Assembly (NCBI GenBank): GCA_009746045.1
Contig: RPFO01000164.1
Span: forward strand, 786,712-850,711
Direction of reading: 5' to 3'
DNA from: Mesostigma viride
Lineage: Eukaryota > Streptophyta > Mesostigmatophyceae > Mesostigmatales > Mesostigmataceae
Length of the DNA: 64,000 nucleotides
In this document: piece by piece, positions 40,763 to 58,800 of the stretch
How the letters are laid out: every line of letters begins with the position of its first letter
Position numbering within the stretch: position 1 is the first letter of the stretch
The notes under the pieces: model-generated
What the model saw: only the letters and a program-made list of their open reading frames with translations
The model's database searches: none
Told to the model about the DNA's origin: nothing
Position numbers and translations under genes: made by a program

Positions 40763-43102
40763 CAAGGAGGCAACCCGTGCAGCCATATGCCCCTGCGCTG
40801 GTTGTCTCCTTCTTGATATGCCCCTTCTCAGGGATATGTGCTACATATGTACTCCCAACGGAGTTATGTTCCAATTCAATTCAATTCAATTCAATTCAAT
40901 TCAATTCAATTCAATTCAATTCAATTCAATTCAATTCAATTCAATTCAATTCAATTCAATTCAATTCAATTCAATTCAATTCAATTCAATTCAATTCAAT
41001 TCAATTCAATTCAATTCAATTCAATTCAATTCAATTCAATTCAATTCAATTCAATTCAATTCAATTCAATTCAATTCAATTCAATTCAATTCAATTCAAT
41101 TCAATTCAATTCAATTCAATTCAATTCAATTCAATTCAATTCAATTCAATTCAATTCAATTCAATTCAATTCAATTCAATTCAATTCAATTCAATTCAAT
41201 TCAATTCAATTCAATTCAATTCAATTCAATTCAATTCAATTCAATTCAATTCAATTCAATTCAATTCAATTCAATTCAATTCAATTCAATTCAATTCAAT
41301 TCAATTCAATTCAATTCAATTCAATTCAATTCAATTCAATTCAATTCAATTCAATTCAATTCAATTCAATTCAATTCAATTCAATTCAATTCAATTCAAT
41401 TCAATTCAATTCAATGCAATGCAATGCAATGCAATGCAATGCAATGCAATGCAACATTTGCAATGCAATGCAATGCAATGCAATGCAATGCAATGCAATG
41501 CAATGCAATGCAATGCAATGCAATGCAATGCAATGCAATGCAATGCAATGCAATGCAATGCAATGCAATGCAATGCAATGCAATGCAATGCAATGCAATG
41601 CAATGCAATGCAATGCAATGCAATGCAATGCAATGCAATGCAATGCAATGCAATGCAATGCGATGCGATGCGATGCGATGCGATGCGATGCAATGCAATG
41701 CAATGCAATGCGATGCGATGCGATGCGATGCAATGCAATGCAATGCAATGCAATGCAATGCAATGCAATGCAATGCAATGCAATGCAATGCAATGCAATG
41801 CAATGCAATGCAGTGCAATGCAATGCAATGCAATGCAATGCAATGCAATGCAATGCAATGCAATGCAATGCAGTGCAATGCAATGCAATGCAATGCAATG
41901 CAATGCAATGCAATGCAATGCAATGCAATGCAATGCAATGCAATGCAATGCAATGCAATGCAATGCAATGCAATGCAATGCAATGCAATGCAATGCAATG
42001 CAATGCAATGCAATGCAATGCAATGCAATGCAATGCAATGCAATGCAATGCAATGCAATGCAATGCAGTGCAATGCAATGCAATGCAATGCAATGCAATG
42101 CAATGCAATGCAATGCAATGCAATGCAATGCAATGCAATGCAATGCAATGCAATGCAATGCAATGCAATGCAATGCAATGCAATGCAGTGCAATGCAATG
42201 CAATGCAATGCAATGCAATGCAATGCAATGCAATGCAATGCAATGCAATGCAATGCAATGCAATGCAATGCAATGCAATGCAATGCAATGCAATGCAATG
42301 CAATGCAATGCAATGCAATGCAATGCAATGCAATGCAATGCAATGCAATGCAATGCAATGCAATGCAATGCAATGCAATGCAATGCAATGCAATGCAATG
42401 CAATGCAATGCAATTCAATTCAATTCAATTCAATTCAATTCAATTCAATTCAATTCAATTCAATTCAATTCAATTCAATTCAATTCAATTCAATTCAATT
42501 CAATTCAATTCAATTCAATTCAATTCAATTCAATTCAATTCAATTCAATTCAATTCAATTCAATTCAATTCAATTCAATTCAATTCAATTCAATTCAATT
42601 CAATTCAATTCAATTCAATTCAATTCAATTCAATTCAATTCAATTCAATTCAATTCAATTCAATTCAATTCAATTCAATTCAATTCAATTCAATTCAATT
42701 CAATTCAATTCAATTCAATTCAATTCAATTCAATTCAATTCAATTCAATTCAATTCAATTCAATTCAATTCAATTCAATTCAATTCAATTCAATTCAATT
42801 CAATTCAATTCAATTCAATTCAATTCAATTCAATTCAATTCAATTCAATTCAATTCAATTCAATTCAATTCAATTCAATTCAATTCAATTCAATTCAATT
42901 CAATTCAATTCAATTCAATTCAATTCAATTCAATTCAATTCAATTCAATTCAATTCAATTCAATTCAATTCAATTCAATTCAATTCAATTCAATTCAATT
43001 CAATTCAATTCAATTCAATTCAATTCAATTCAATTCAATTCAATTCAATTCAATTCAATTCAATTCAATTCAATTCAATTCAATTCAATTCAACCAGCGC
43101 AG
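40763..43102. mobile_element. Composite retro-insertion with 16-bp target duplication
   Basis: CCACAACAATAATTAT is repeated at 40747-40762 and 43103-43118. Between them, in order: a Penelope-like terminus (CAAGGAGGCAACC), an inverted Penelope-like terminus (GCGCTGGTTGTCTCCTTCTT), the last ~50 bp of the ORF1-only LINE 3' UTR (CTTCTCAGGGATATGTGCTA, ACTCCCAACGGAGTTATGTT), the pentanucleotide microsatellite, and CAACCAGCGCAG closing the first Penelope fragment. This is a fragment within a fragment, with the LINE tail grown into a microsatellite. Confidence 0.75.
40872..43093. repeat. 2.2 kb pentanucleotide microsatellite, A-B-A structure
   Basis: CAATT units from 40872 to about 41413, then CAATG units to about 42413, then CAATT again to 43093. 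The central block has CGATG runs at about 41660-41690 and 41710-41730, single CAGTG variants at 41811, 41871, 42066 and 42186, and one interruption (CAACATTTG) near 41451. The repeat lacks stop codons in several frames, which explains long spurious frames of 335-790 codons on both strands. Confidence 0.97.
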
Positions 43103-43333
43103 CCACAACAATAATTATACTTCAAACAAAAGTTCCAACCGATACCTGAACTGGCTAAAAGACACTACATGACGCATGTTTATTCAACTGAAGATCCCAT
43201 CAGGGCAGGGCATCACGAGACTGTCCTTTGGGGATATGCCTCTTGCCCGCCACAGCCGCCTAGCCACCCCCTGGCGCCCCTCTAGTGGGAGGCCGCTCAC
43301 GTCATGCTTGCAAAGTGGCCCACCATTCGCCCC

Positions 43334-47788
<4,455 letters not shown>

Positions 47789-49029
47789 GGCTGAAATAAT
47801 ACTGACAGCAACCGTCGGAGGCTGGTAATTGCAGGGAACGTGGAAAGGAAGGGCGTGGAACACGCTCGCCTTTCGGCCTCGTGGTCTGCCAGCAACGTGC
47901 AAAAGCGATGCTATTTATCTACCGTACATGCGAACGGGCCCCGAGTGCCTGCCTCGCTCGGGTTCGAGGTTGATAGCGCGGCCTGCTGCAGTGCTGCGGG
48001 CAGCTCTGCGGGGCAGTTAATATTTTCGCCCCCTGAAATGAGCTCCAGCCTCCAGCCTGCGGCCTGTAGTCGCAACTCGCACAGCCCCACATTTCAGGAA
48101 TCAGGACTCGGGTGGATGCCTCTGCGCGGCGAGGCGCCTCGCGTCGCGTCGGGATGACGAAATTATCGCTAATCATGCTTGCGGTCCAACTTCGAATTCG
48201 ACGGATGCGCGGATGCTGAGGACTTGAGGAGTTGAGGCAATGAGGTGAACTGGTGAACGACTGTCCCACGAGTCCACGACCCAACTCACCCAAGGTTGAG
48301 GCTGGATCTATTCAAGACACTGTTGAATAGTAGTTCCTTATCATTTACTAGCTTGCCTATTACTAATACTTCTTACTTCTCGTAAGTACCCAATTCGTGA
48401 CTAATGGAAATATTTCGAAATGAATTGCCCACTGTTCGATCTTTCGGCCCCGTTTCTGCTTCAGATATGAGAGTGGTCATACAAGAACGGGGGCTTCGCC
48501 CCCGGGCCCCCGGTAGTAACCAATATTGTGCCTGTCCGGCGTTTGTGGCCGGTCTCCGGCCGGACACGTCACCTACTCTACTACAACCGTCTACGGAACG
48601 TGTGCACATTTAGGGCCCACTGAACGCGAGCAAATATTCCAGTCCGGGCGACCAACTGGAGTGAAAATCTGTGAAAATCGTACGCTAGTTCCCGGCCAAT
48701 CGGAGATTCTGGAGACATTTGCCCTTCCCATTGCGCTACGGAGATGTGCGACTGAGGCCGTAAGCATTTGTAACCGTTGGGGTAACACAGCGAACACGTC
48801 TTGCACTTTGTTCACTGTGCGATGTTCAGACGGAGGTACGTGTAAATTACGTATGCGTATATCATTGCTTGTGCGTTAGGTTTAGTTGTGACATTTATTG
48901 AGCGTTACGGAAGCATTTATATTTCATTGGTAAGGCAGGGAGGACCATGAGCGCGACATTAATCTATTCATCCATTAATTTATCACAACCGGTTATACCG
49001 TAGGACAATTTACAGTAAAGTTGGTCGCC
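47789..49029. other. sufC upstream region
   Basis: Holds the sufC 5' leader and promoter. A hairpin CGGGGGCTTCGCCCCCG lies at 48488-48504, and a related one is at 51724-51740. No other gene recognised. Confidence 0.5.
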
Positions 49030-49129
49030 CGGAGTGGAAGCAATATATGCATTCATTGAGAATATTAGAGGCGGGTGAGAATGGCATGCAACATAGGGAA
49101 ATTAAACCCCGAAAAGAAGAACCTGAAAT

Positions 49130-49630
49130 ATATGTATCAAGGAGACAACCATGTATACCTGGCATTATATACTGCTTTACCAAAGATGCCCTCTACCTAC
49201 ATGCAGTTTCACCCATGGAGTATGCCCCTTAGATCAACCCCTGTCACGCAGTGCGTTACCAATGATGATAGGTATTGGGCATACGTACATGCAGCTTCAC
49301 CCATGCCGTACGCCCCTCAGGTCAACCCCTGGCACGCACCGTGCCTTACCAATGACCGGACAGGTAAGGAGTACCTAGTGCAGTTTCGCCCATGCAGTAT
49401 GCCCCTGAGATCAACCCCTGTCACCTTTCTTTCCAGCACAACCCTTTGGTAAGAAACCAAAGCTTGCCACAAGGCCAAATTCAATATACGCATACGCATA
49501 ATGCAACCTACGCATACGCAAGATATGTATACACATAACATACAGCCTTACCAATGATACTCCCTACCTGCATGCGTTTCACCCGTGCAGTATGCCCCTC
49601 AGATCAACCCATGTCACTTTCTTTCCAACA
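49130..49630. repeat. Degenerate tandem repeat, ~100-bp unit
   Basis: Units contain TGCAGTTTCACCCATG, AGTATGCCCCT[TC]AGATCAACC and GTCACG/CTTTC; they start at about 49201, 49289, 49379 and 49570. The first is preceded by a Penelope-like terminus (ATCAAGGAGACAACCA at 49137-49152). Confidence 0.75.
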
Positions 49631-52600
49631 CATCCGTTTGCTAAAAATACACAAGCTGGTGAGCCTCCAAGCACAGTGAAGCCTCCAAGCACAGTGAAGC
49701 CGGTGCTAAGAAACGTTTAATTGCCTCAATATTTACATACAACTGAGCAGCCTGCAGCAAACACCTTCCAACAAACCACTCAAAAACCACTCGATAAAAC
49801 CCCGACAGCCGACATGTTTCGCTTCTTAGCAACGTTATCAACGTGAGGTTATGCCTTCTTTCCCGTCAGATAGCGCCAGATCCCTTGCCATGCCGCCCTG
49901 CAGCGCCGCCGGAGTTTTAATGATGTTATCTACGTTGCATGCCTGTGAGGTGTCAAGGCGCGAGCCACCACAAAAGATGATCCCACCACAAAGTAGATCC
50001 CACCACGAAAGGTATCGTCCCTCGCCCGGGGGCATAAGAAAGGGTCCGAATTCTCCCGATTTCTGGCCTGCGCTAGATGTCTCCTTGATAAAAATTTTCC
50101 CCCTTCCATGCAGGACGCGCATCCCGCGAGACTGGTGGCGCAAACCGATAGTTATGGAAATCTTGACGTAAAGCAGCACACTTTCGACTCAAAGGCCAGT
50201 ATAAACGCTTCCTTGCCGTTGATTGAATCCCACAACACCTGACTTTTCAAAATGCACAAACAACATCATTCAACGACCTTCTTTCACGAGTTCGCATGAT
50301 TTCTCTGCATTCCGCATGCTATCGTTGTCTTCGTCCCTTCGTGCCTTCGTTGCATCCGTTAAAATCTGTTGAAATCATTGAAAGCAACGCTACCGAGCTG
50401 TCCTTTGGCACGCAGCGACTGCGGTCGCCACGACACGCAAAAACCAGGCAGCAACCGGGCAACATGCAAGCCCAAAGGCGGGCGAGTCTGGCGCGGCGCC
50501 GGCCATTGGGCCCCGGAATAAGAAATACCCAGTCGACATGCAAAGTGACGAACCAACACGCAGCGACTGGGCAACAATTCTGTGGTCAAACTGACGCTAG
50601 TTCCCGGCCAATAACCGGGCAACAACCCCACCACGTTTGTCGCACACATACCGCTTGAATCGGTCGCAATGCCGAAATTCTGTGGTCAATAGGCCACGCT
50701 ACTCGAATACGGAAGAGTTTGCGCAACACTTTTGGCAAGAGTTTGGGCAAACAACTTTAGGCACGCCAGCCAAAACGCTGTCTGACAAAAGTTTGGCCGC
50801 AATGGTGGCACAAATGGGCCAAACTTTGCCGCGCAACCAGTGGACGCAACCAAGCCAACGGCACGCATGTAAGGGAACCCCTACGGTCGACCCCCCAATC
50901 GCGGTCGCCGCGGAACGCTACTCGCACGCGGCAACAGTTTGCTTTTAGGGTTTGCGCAAACAAATCGCTGTCTAAAATTGTAATATAAAGGGCAACAAGT
51001 TGGGGGCCCCTTCGGGGCCCAGACTTTTTGGCGCCTGAGCGGGCGATTGGCGCGTACACCCGCGGGGTGCGTCCTCGGGAACGCCGGCGCCACGCGGGGT
51101 GCGCAGTGCGAAGGGGCAGTGGCCAAGGGCGCCGAGGCGGGGGGGGCCAGCGGGAGCCCAAAAATTTCGGCTTCGTACGGCCGTTTTTTAGGCGGAGCCT
51201 CCTGCTTTTCACAGTTTCGAGCCGTTTTTTTCCCACGCTCGCCGTCTGAACACGTTCAGGTCAGTAATCTCGCTAAAATTGGCACGGAAATGGCGTGGGA
51301 AGTAGGCCGAACCGAAAATTGAACCAAAAACCCGTTCAGAAAAGTGTTCGAACTCAATTTTCGTTCAGTCTGAACACTCAAAATTTCCCGTTCAGTCTGA
51401 ACACTTAGTAAATGTAGTAGGATGTTTGGAGAGAGATCCTTCCCGTAGTAACAAGTTAATCAGCCGTATATGCCCCACGGCATTTCTCGCGCATTTTGCT
51501 GAATTCAGTTTCTGTTCAGAACACATCAGACTCGATCTTACGAGGGTGTGACGGCGTTCAGGCCGGCGGTTACGGGACGTAACTCGCGGCTCCGCAGGAT
51601 TTCAGGGATGGCCTTCGATCGTGGGGGTGCGATCAGGCCGTACGGTACGGCGCCCGCGGCGGTGTCAGGATGTTCGGGGTTCTCCCTTGCGCAACACGAT
51701 CGTAGTTAAGTAGTTGACAAGATCGGGGGCTCCGCCCCCGAACCCCCGCTACTTGGCAGATTCTGTGCCTCAACGGCTTTTTGTGCCTCAACGGCGAGTA
51801 CCAGCACAGCCGTACACTCCCGCTCACACAGCCCGCCCACTAGCAAGACAGCCGAACCTGTACGGCCGGCCACAGCCTGTGATCCCCTGGATTACGCCTC
51901 GATTCCATGCAAACTCATGGTGCCGGACGGTTTGCTGGCCTATTTTGGGAAGCCGGTGGCTGAACCGAACCGCAACTAAACCTGTTATGTCAGTACGTCA
52001 GATCCGTCCGTCAGCTTTCTCGCTTTTTGCCAGCAACCGCCAAATACCCCTTGAATCGGTCCTCTCCTCGCCGTTTTCCCTGCCAATTTCCCTCGTCCGT
52101 TCCAAACGCCTAGGCCAATTTCAAGCTCAACTTGGCACGCATCGTTTTGGCTCGCTCCTACGCTGAGCTACTAAATGTATTAGACCGTTACTCAGCCGTT
52201 ACGTATATTTCCTCTAATGCTGGCGAAATTGGCTGGAGGTTGTTTGGCTACTCGTCTTAGAAGAGTTTGGGCGCCGGACGCTACGCGGTGACAGGCCGCT
52301 AGAAAGCCTACGGACACGATTTGCTGAAAGATTTTGTGGAAACAAATTTTGCGTTCCGATTTTCGCGCTACTAGTGTACGGACAACGTTTGCCGGAAGAG
52401 TTTGCGGAAGAGTTTGCGCAGCCAAAAAGTAGTATAAAGGGCAATAACCTCGAGTCCTCGACGTGTACTTACTATAAGTTTGAGTCTAGAAGACTAGAAC
52501 CTGATTCTGTACCTGGATCTCGACCTGGATCGAAACTATCCTGCATTCTGCCCGCATCACCTTGCGGAGTGCCACGCCTGCCACCTGCTAAACGACCACG

Positions 52601-52824
52601 ACACCGCGGGACAGCACGACTGGAGACGACTGATCGACTGCTCGTTCACGCATATTCAGGGCATTCCCGTCGTATTCAGGGCGTTTTCAAGGCAACAGTT
52701 GTCTCACAATTAAAGCCCTAGTTACCTTTTAGGCAGCCCAGCTGAGGAAGTAGGCAGGTCTCTACGAAATTCACCTTCTGCGAAAGACGATTCAGGGGGA
52801 AAAGGCCGTGCATCGTTTATAGCA
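49631..52824. other. Intergenic between sufC and hflX
   Basis: Contains a Penelope-like terminus at 50042-50090, a hairpin CGGGGGCTCCGCCCCCG at 51724-51740, and short repeated motifs: CGTTCAGTCTGAACACT (51363-51400, twice) and GAAGAGTTTGCG plus TATAAAGGGCAA, seen both near 50715/50985 and 52395/52432. No coding region could be supported. Promoter elements of hflX should lie at the right end. Confidence 0.45.
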
Positions 52825-55800
52825 ATGCTTGCAGGAGAGGCAGCTCTCGGCAATGCTGTATCGATTACTGCAGCAGTAAGCCGATGCGCTCCGCATCCGT
52901 GGCGTCCAAATGGCCAATTGGGGCTTATCACGAACAACCCGCAATTCAGAGGAATAAATAGCTTGGGATGTACATGGAGCACTCCTAAGCATGTTGTTCG
53001 GAGGCCCCTCAGGATCATTGCTCTCGGTAAAGGTACACGATTTAGCGCCTGCAGGCAGCCCAATGTCCCTTCATAACGGACTCTCCCTTTGAACCACTTA
53101 CCTACCGCTTTGTTAAGGGGATGTTTTCTCTAGATCCGCCACCTTGCCGGCCGTTTTATGACGTCCGGGTGCTCCTTTAATGCTCAGCCTTAACATGGCA
53201 GGATCTAAGCTTTTGAGCAATTACGGTCTCAATTCTGGGAACTTCATATCTGCTGTCCTGATTTGTCTCTGTCGGTATGGAGCATTGCGTCTGGCATATG
53301 TTTGACGTATGCAAAGCAGACATGGTGCATTTCCGGCCAGGTAGAATCTTCATCCAGGAACGTGGGCTTTGTGATATTCCTTTTTTTGTTAAGTAGACTT
53401 GCGGAATGGGAAATTGATTGGAACTAACAGTCAACATCGAATAGATAAGTTCACTACTTGCGTTTGACATACCAGTACATGCATGGTCAAGTGTTGTGCA
53501 TGCATGGCCATCGACCAAGGTTACTGTCAAATCGGGGCCTCATTACTCGTCAGCTAATCCAGTACGTATGGTGGCTTGCCCGCTTGTTCACACACGTCTC
53601 GCATGCCACCTGCAGCCAGCACCAACAAAGCCGATGCCGGCAGAAGCAGCGACGGCGCGGGTGACGTCCAGAAGCCTAAAGGCCAAGACCCCGCCGTCTA
53701 CACAATCTCCTTCTCGGGTGGCGTCGTCAAGCAAGGCCTGGACGAGGTGTTTGATGAAGACGTGGCCGACGAGGGCGATGAGCTGGCAGAGGAGGGGGAC
53801 GTGCGGGCGCAAGCATCGGCATCAGCAGCATCAGCGGGGAAGGGACGAGGATTGGCCAGGGACGCAGCCGTGACAGCGCCGGCACCCGCGCAGGATGATG
53901 AGGATTGGTGGCGGAAGCCTGGTCAGGCCGCGGCGGCTGCCACGGCGCGGGTCAAGCAAGTGGTTGATGATGAAGAGGACGATGACGTCTTGTATGATGA
54001 TGACGGGTCCATTATTGACGTGGATGGGGACGACGAGGAGGCGGAGGGCACGGGGAGCAGCGATGCGTGGGACGATGACTGGGCAACAAGTGGAATCTCG
54101 GAGTGGGTCAAGGAGCCAGTGGGGGCGGTCCCTGGCCAGGAGGTGCTGCCGGATGGGGTGGAGGACACAAGGGAGAGGTGGGTGGGTGTGCAGGCGCAGC
54201 AGTATAAGGTGGAGGGACGTGAGCGGGCGATTTGCAGGCATGGCAGTTGCCCCCGAATATCATTGTTTACATTTTTTATTTGGGGGGGGGATGTCTGCCA
54301 TCTGCCTGGATTCAGCTGCCCTGCCCAATCGGTTACCCCTGCCATCCTCGTGCATGGCCTGCCATCCCTGTGCTCCTCTGCACAGCCCCGTCTATTCTCT
54401 GCTCTTGGGTCACGCTTGCTTGTTTGTTATCGCTCATCTGTTGTATCCCACCGGGTTGCTTGTTAACACTTGCTGCTGGGCACCGCCACTGCACGAGGCA
54501 TTGCTCGTGTGTTTCAACCATTCTACATAAAAAAGACAAAGAAATTACACAAATGAGCAGCGCATATGCTCGTGCACATGTGCCAATCTGTATGGCCATT
54601 TCATGCTCAGCACCTTTGCTTTCATCATCGCTAGTGCTTGTGAAGCGATGGCCCATGTGGCTGATGTTACTTCCACTTCTACTACCTTCAATCGGCTGCA
54701 CCACCCCAGGGCGTACCTGGTTGGCATCGAGCTCAAGAGCGGCAAGACGCCTGGCGATGCTGTTGGGTTTGGGATCAACGACTCGCTCGCTGAGCTGGCG
54801 CTGCTGGCCGACACGGCGGGCCTCGTGGTGGCTGGCAGCACGTATCAGAGGTAAAGGGGGGGATGAGGCGGATGATAAGGGCCTTGTGGTGGCTGGCAGC
54901 ACGTATCAGAGGTAAAGGGGGGGACGAGGGGGAGGATAAGGGCCTTGTGGTGGCTGGTAGCACATATCAGAGGTAAAGTTGGGGAGCACGGGGGGAATGA
55001 GGGCTGGCAGTGGCTGGCAGCACCTACTAGAGGTGGAGGAGGTGGTAGGGGGAGGAGGGGGAGGATGGCAGGTGAAGTGCAGGTGGAATACGATCGAGCT
55101 ATCTTCCGCCATTAGCCGGTGCTGTCTTCTCATCGGTCATCACTTCCTTCCCGTCCGTGACCATCCCACCTGAACGGATCCTTGCTGGCTCATCTGTGGC
55201 CACACTTATGCATGCCTTGGCTTTCAAGGCCCAAGCCCAAGCCCACCCCCAAGCCCATGTCATTCACGGGGTCTTGAAAGGGATGGAATAGATCGACCCC
55301 TTGTGTGGTTACCCCCTCCCCCCCATCCCCTTCGCTTTCCCTGCAAGGGGCTGAGTCAAATTGGTGTCCGTGGGGATGTATAGCTTTGCAGCGCGGCCAC
55401 GCGTCAGGTGTCGGATTTGGATCATATACACGCCTGTGATGTGCCGTGCTGTCAAGGGATGACATACCTGTGGGCAACCCCACGCCGCACCCCAGGCTGG
55501 AGCGGGTTAACCCTCGCTATTACATCGGCTCAGGCAAGGTGGAGGAGCTATCTGCGGCCGTCAAGGCACTGGGCGTGGACACCATCCTGTTTGATGACGA
55601 GCTGTCACCGGGCCAGCTGCGCAATTTAGAGAAGGCGCTGGGCGGGCGCGCACGCGTGGGCGACCGCACGGCACTCATTTTGGACATCTTCAGCCAGCGC
55701 GCGCGCACTAGCGAGGGCATGCTGCAGGTGGGTGTGCGGGGAGAGAGCGGGAGTTATGCAGGTTATGGGGGGGGGGATGTGCACGTATTTGGGTGTTTGG

Positions 55801-58800
55801 GGAGGAGGGAGTTGTGCAGGTATTTCGGGGGGGCAGGAGGAGAGGGAGGGGGGCAATGCTGCAGGTGGTGGGTGTATTTGTTTGGTGCATGGGGGGGAAG
55901 GGAAATGCAGGACTGCCCTTTATGGAGCGCATTCACATAGACCGTCGCAGGATGCTCTTGTGTGACATCAGATGTGCGATGGAGGTGTTTCACCACATGC
56001 TTCGATCCATACGCACTCAATCAATCAGTATATGGTAAGGTGTCAGCGAGGGCCCCTTCTGGTCGCGCTGGGCTCGTGTTTCCGGTCCCACTTTGGCAGT
56101 TGATTGTTCTCTATGTGAATATGTTTGTATCACCAAAGTGGGTCAATATGTGCCTTAAACATGTCCGCCTCCATTCAGTGATATGTCCAGTCAACCTATT
56201 CTACTATGTTCCCCGTGGGCTTCGTAAGGGCACCGTCTTGTCATGTAGGATCTATTATTTTATCCATCGTTATGTGGCCACTCGTGTGCTGTCGTGCTGG
56301 CATGCATGGCCACGCGCGCAACAGGTGGAACTGGCCCAGATGGAGTACCAGCTGCCGCGCCTCACGCGCATGTGGACCCACCTCGAGCGGCAGGCAGGAG
56401 GTGCGCGTGGCAGCAGCACTAACAGAACTTTTAGCATTGAGATTGAACACTGCGGCCCCTGTGTCACGACTAGGAGATTTAGCGTGGCGCGCCCGTGCGG
56501 CAGGACTACGAGCACTTGTATGGGATAACTTTTATGGTGTGTCAGGATGGTGCATCGCTGCATGCCGTCAGAGCCTCAAAGAATCGTGATCGCGTGTCCG
56601 TGCGTCCGGGTTTGGCTCCACTGCATGCCGCTGGTGCCTTTGCAACCGTTTTTGCGTGTTGGCTTGTCAGGATTATCATCGCGTGTCGTTGCATCGTTGG
56701 GCTCTATCGCATGCCTCATGCTCTCCCCCCTGGCACCTACCGCTGTCAATGTGTCAATTGCAACGACCTGCGGGTGCTTGCGCGCTCGCAACGTGTGGGT
56801 TGCGGATGTCAGTGCTGTCATATCACGGGGCAGCCTGATGTTCCTGTGGCATGAGGATTCTGGTGCCACACAGCCCACTAGGCTCTGGCGTGGCCGCGGA
56901 GGGGGCTTGTGCGAGTAGGCTACTCCACATCAATGAGACAAGATCGGCTCAGATGTTGTGGCCCCTGTGTTTCTCTCAGCATGACATGCAGAAATTTGCC
57001 CCTGTTGACATGGGATACTTGAGGCAGGATGCTTCAGAAAGCGGCAGTTGCATGTCATGTGCTGGCTTGGCTCACACCCTGTTCCTGCTTGCATACGTAT
57101 CCATGCGGTGTCCTGTCTCACTACCTTGCTTGCATGCCATACCCCCTGCTTCCAAGTGAGTAGTGGCCGCACCCTGCTTTCTGCTTGTGCGCAGGCGCTA
57201 GAATATGCGCTTTGTCTCCCGTGTGCTGGCAATGTGACCTAGTCCTTGACCTCCTATGCCCGCCTTCCCGTTGGCCTCCTATTCATATCCTCCCCTCGGC
57301 CTCCTATTCATGTCCTCCGCTTGGCCTCCTGTTCACGCCCTCCCAATGATCCTTAACGTTTTGCCCCACCGTCTCGCCCCTTGCTTCCAACCCCCCCCCT
57401 TCCTCTTTCCCCCCTGGCCAGGCGGTCTCACCAAGGGCATGGGTGAGAAGCAGATCGAGGTGGACAAGCGCATCATCAAGGAGCGCGTGCAAGCATTGAA
57501 GCGGGAGCTAGACCGTGTGCGTAGCCACCGGTCGCAGCACCGGGAGCGGCGCGCGGCCATGCACATGCCTGTCTTCGCGCTCGTGGGGTAAGGGAGGGGG
57601 AGGGGGGAAGGTGTTTGAGGATGTGTTTGTGGGAGTGGAGTAAGGGAGGGGGGAAGGGTGTTGTGTGCATGGGGTAAGAGAGAAAGACGTTTTCTGTTTT
57701 TTTCCACTATGTAAGGGAGGATGGGTGAGGTGTTGCGTGTGTAGGAGGTGATGACGTTGGGCACATCCACCCAGCACTTTCCACAGGGCGCTCGCGGGCG
57801 ACGGCGGCATGACCATTGGTGCACCTGTGGAGAGGTTTCGGGGGCATGGAACCAAAGATTGCACAACTTGAGATCGTGGATGCTTCCCCTGCAGTCGCCT
57901 CGTTTATTGGGGCCTTAAAGCTCAGTCTTGACACCGTTGTGTTTTCAGCGTTGCCAAGTTGCTAGTGACCCTGGGGTGGTTCATGCAATAGGCACTTGAG
58001 GGGCATTCAGGGTGTACATGAGGTCTGTACATTTGATATTCATGGGGTGTGTACAGTAATGCGGCGATGGGGTATGCCATGTGCCCCCTCTGCTGCCCGT
58101 ATCCATCACATCCTGTTGTCGTCTCCATCGTGGTATCCTCCGCTGCCCCATGGTGTCCCCATGCCCTCTCACCCGCCTCAACCACGTCCTCGTCCCATGC
58201 TGTTTTTTTCCCTGTCCGCCGCCCCCTCCCCCCACCCCATCACTGGCCATCCCCCCCCCCTTCCCCCCCCCCAGCTACACCAACGCGGGCAAGAGCACGC
58301 TGATGAACGTGCTGTCCCCCCACGCGGACGTGTTTGCCGAGGACAAGCTGTTCGCGACGCTGGACCCGACCACCCGCCGTGTGCCGCTGCCCGGCGGTTA
58401 CGACTGCCTGCTAACGGACACGGTCGGCTTCATCCAGAAACTGCCCACGCAGCTGGTGGCTGCGTTCCGGTGAGCCGACCATGTGCCTTTGTGTATGCAC
58501 TACTAGTGCGCTATGTGTTTGGGCCCTTGTGTACTAGTGCGCTAAATGTTTGGGCCCTCGTGTACTAGTGCGCTACATGTTTGGGCCCTTGTGTACTAGT
58601 GCGCTATATGTTTGGGCCTTTGTGTATGCATTACTAGTGCGCTACATGTTTGGGCCCTCGTGTACTAGTGCGCTATATGTTTGATCCCTTGTGTACTAGT
58701 GCGCTATATGTTTGGGCCTTTGTGTATGCATTACTAGTGCGCTACATGTTTGGGCCCTTGTGTACTAGTGCGCTATATGTTTGGGCCTTTGTGTATGCAT

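Noticed and set aside
40777-43172. Open frames of 758-790 codons (FNSIQ/CNAMQ repeats) and 335-codon minus-strand frames
   Set aside because: They arise because CAATT and CAATG pentanucleotides lack stops in these frames; the content is pure microsatellite, in three overlapping frames at once.
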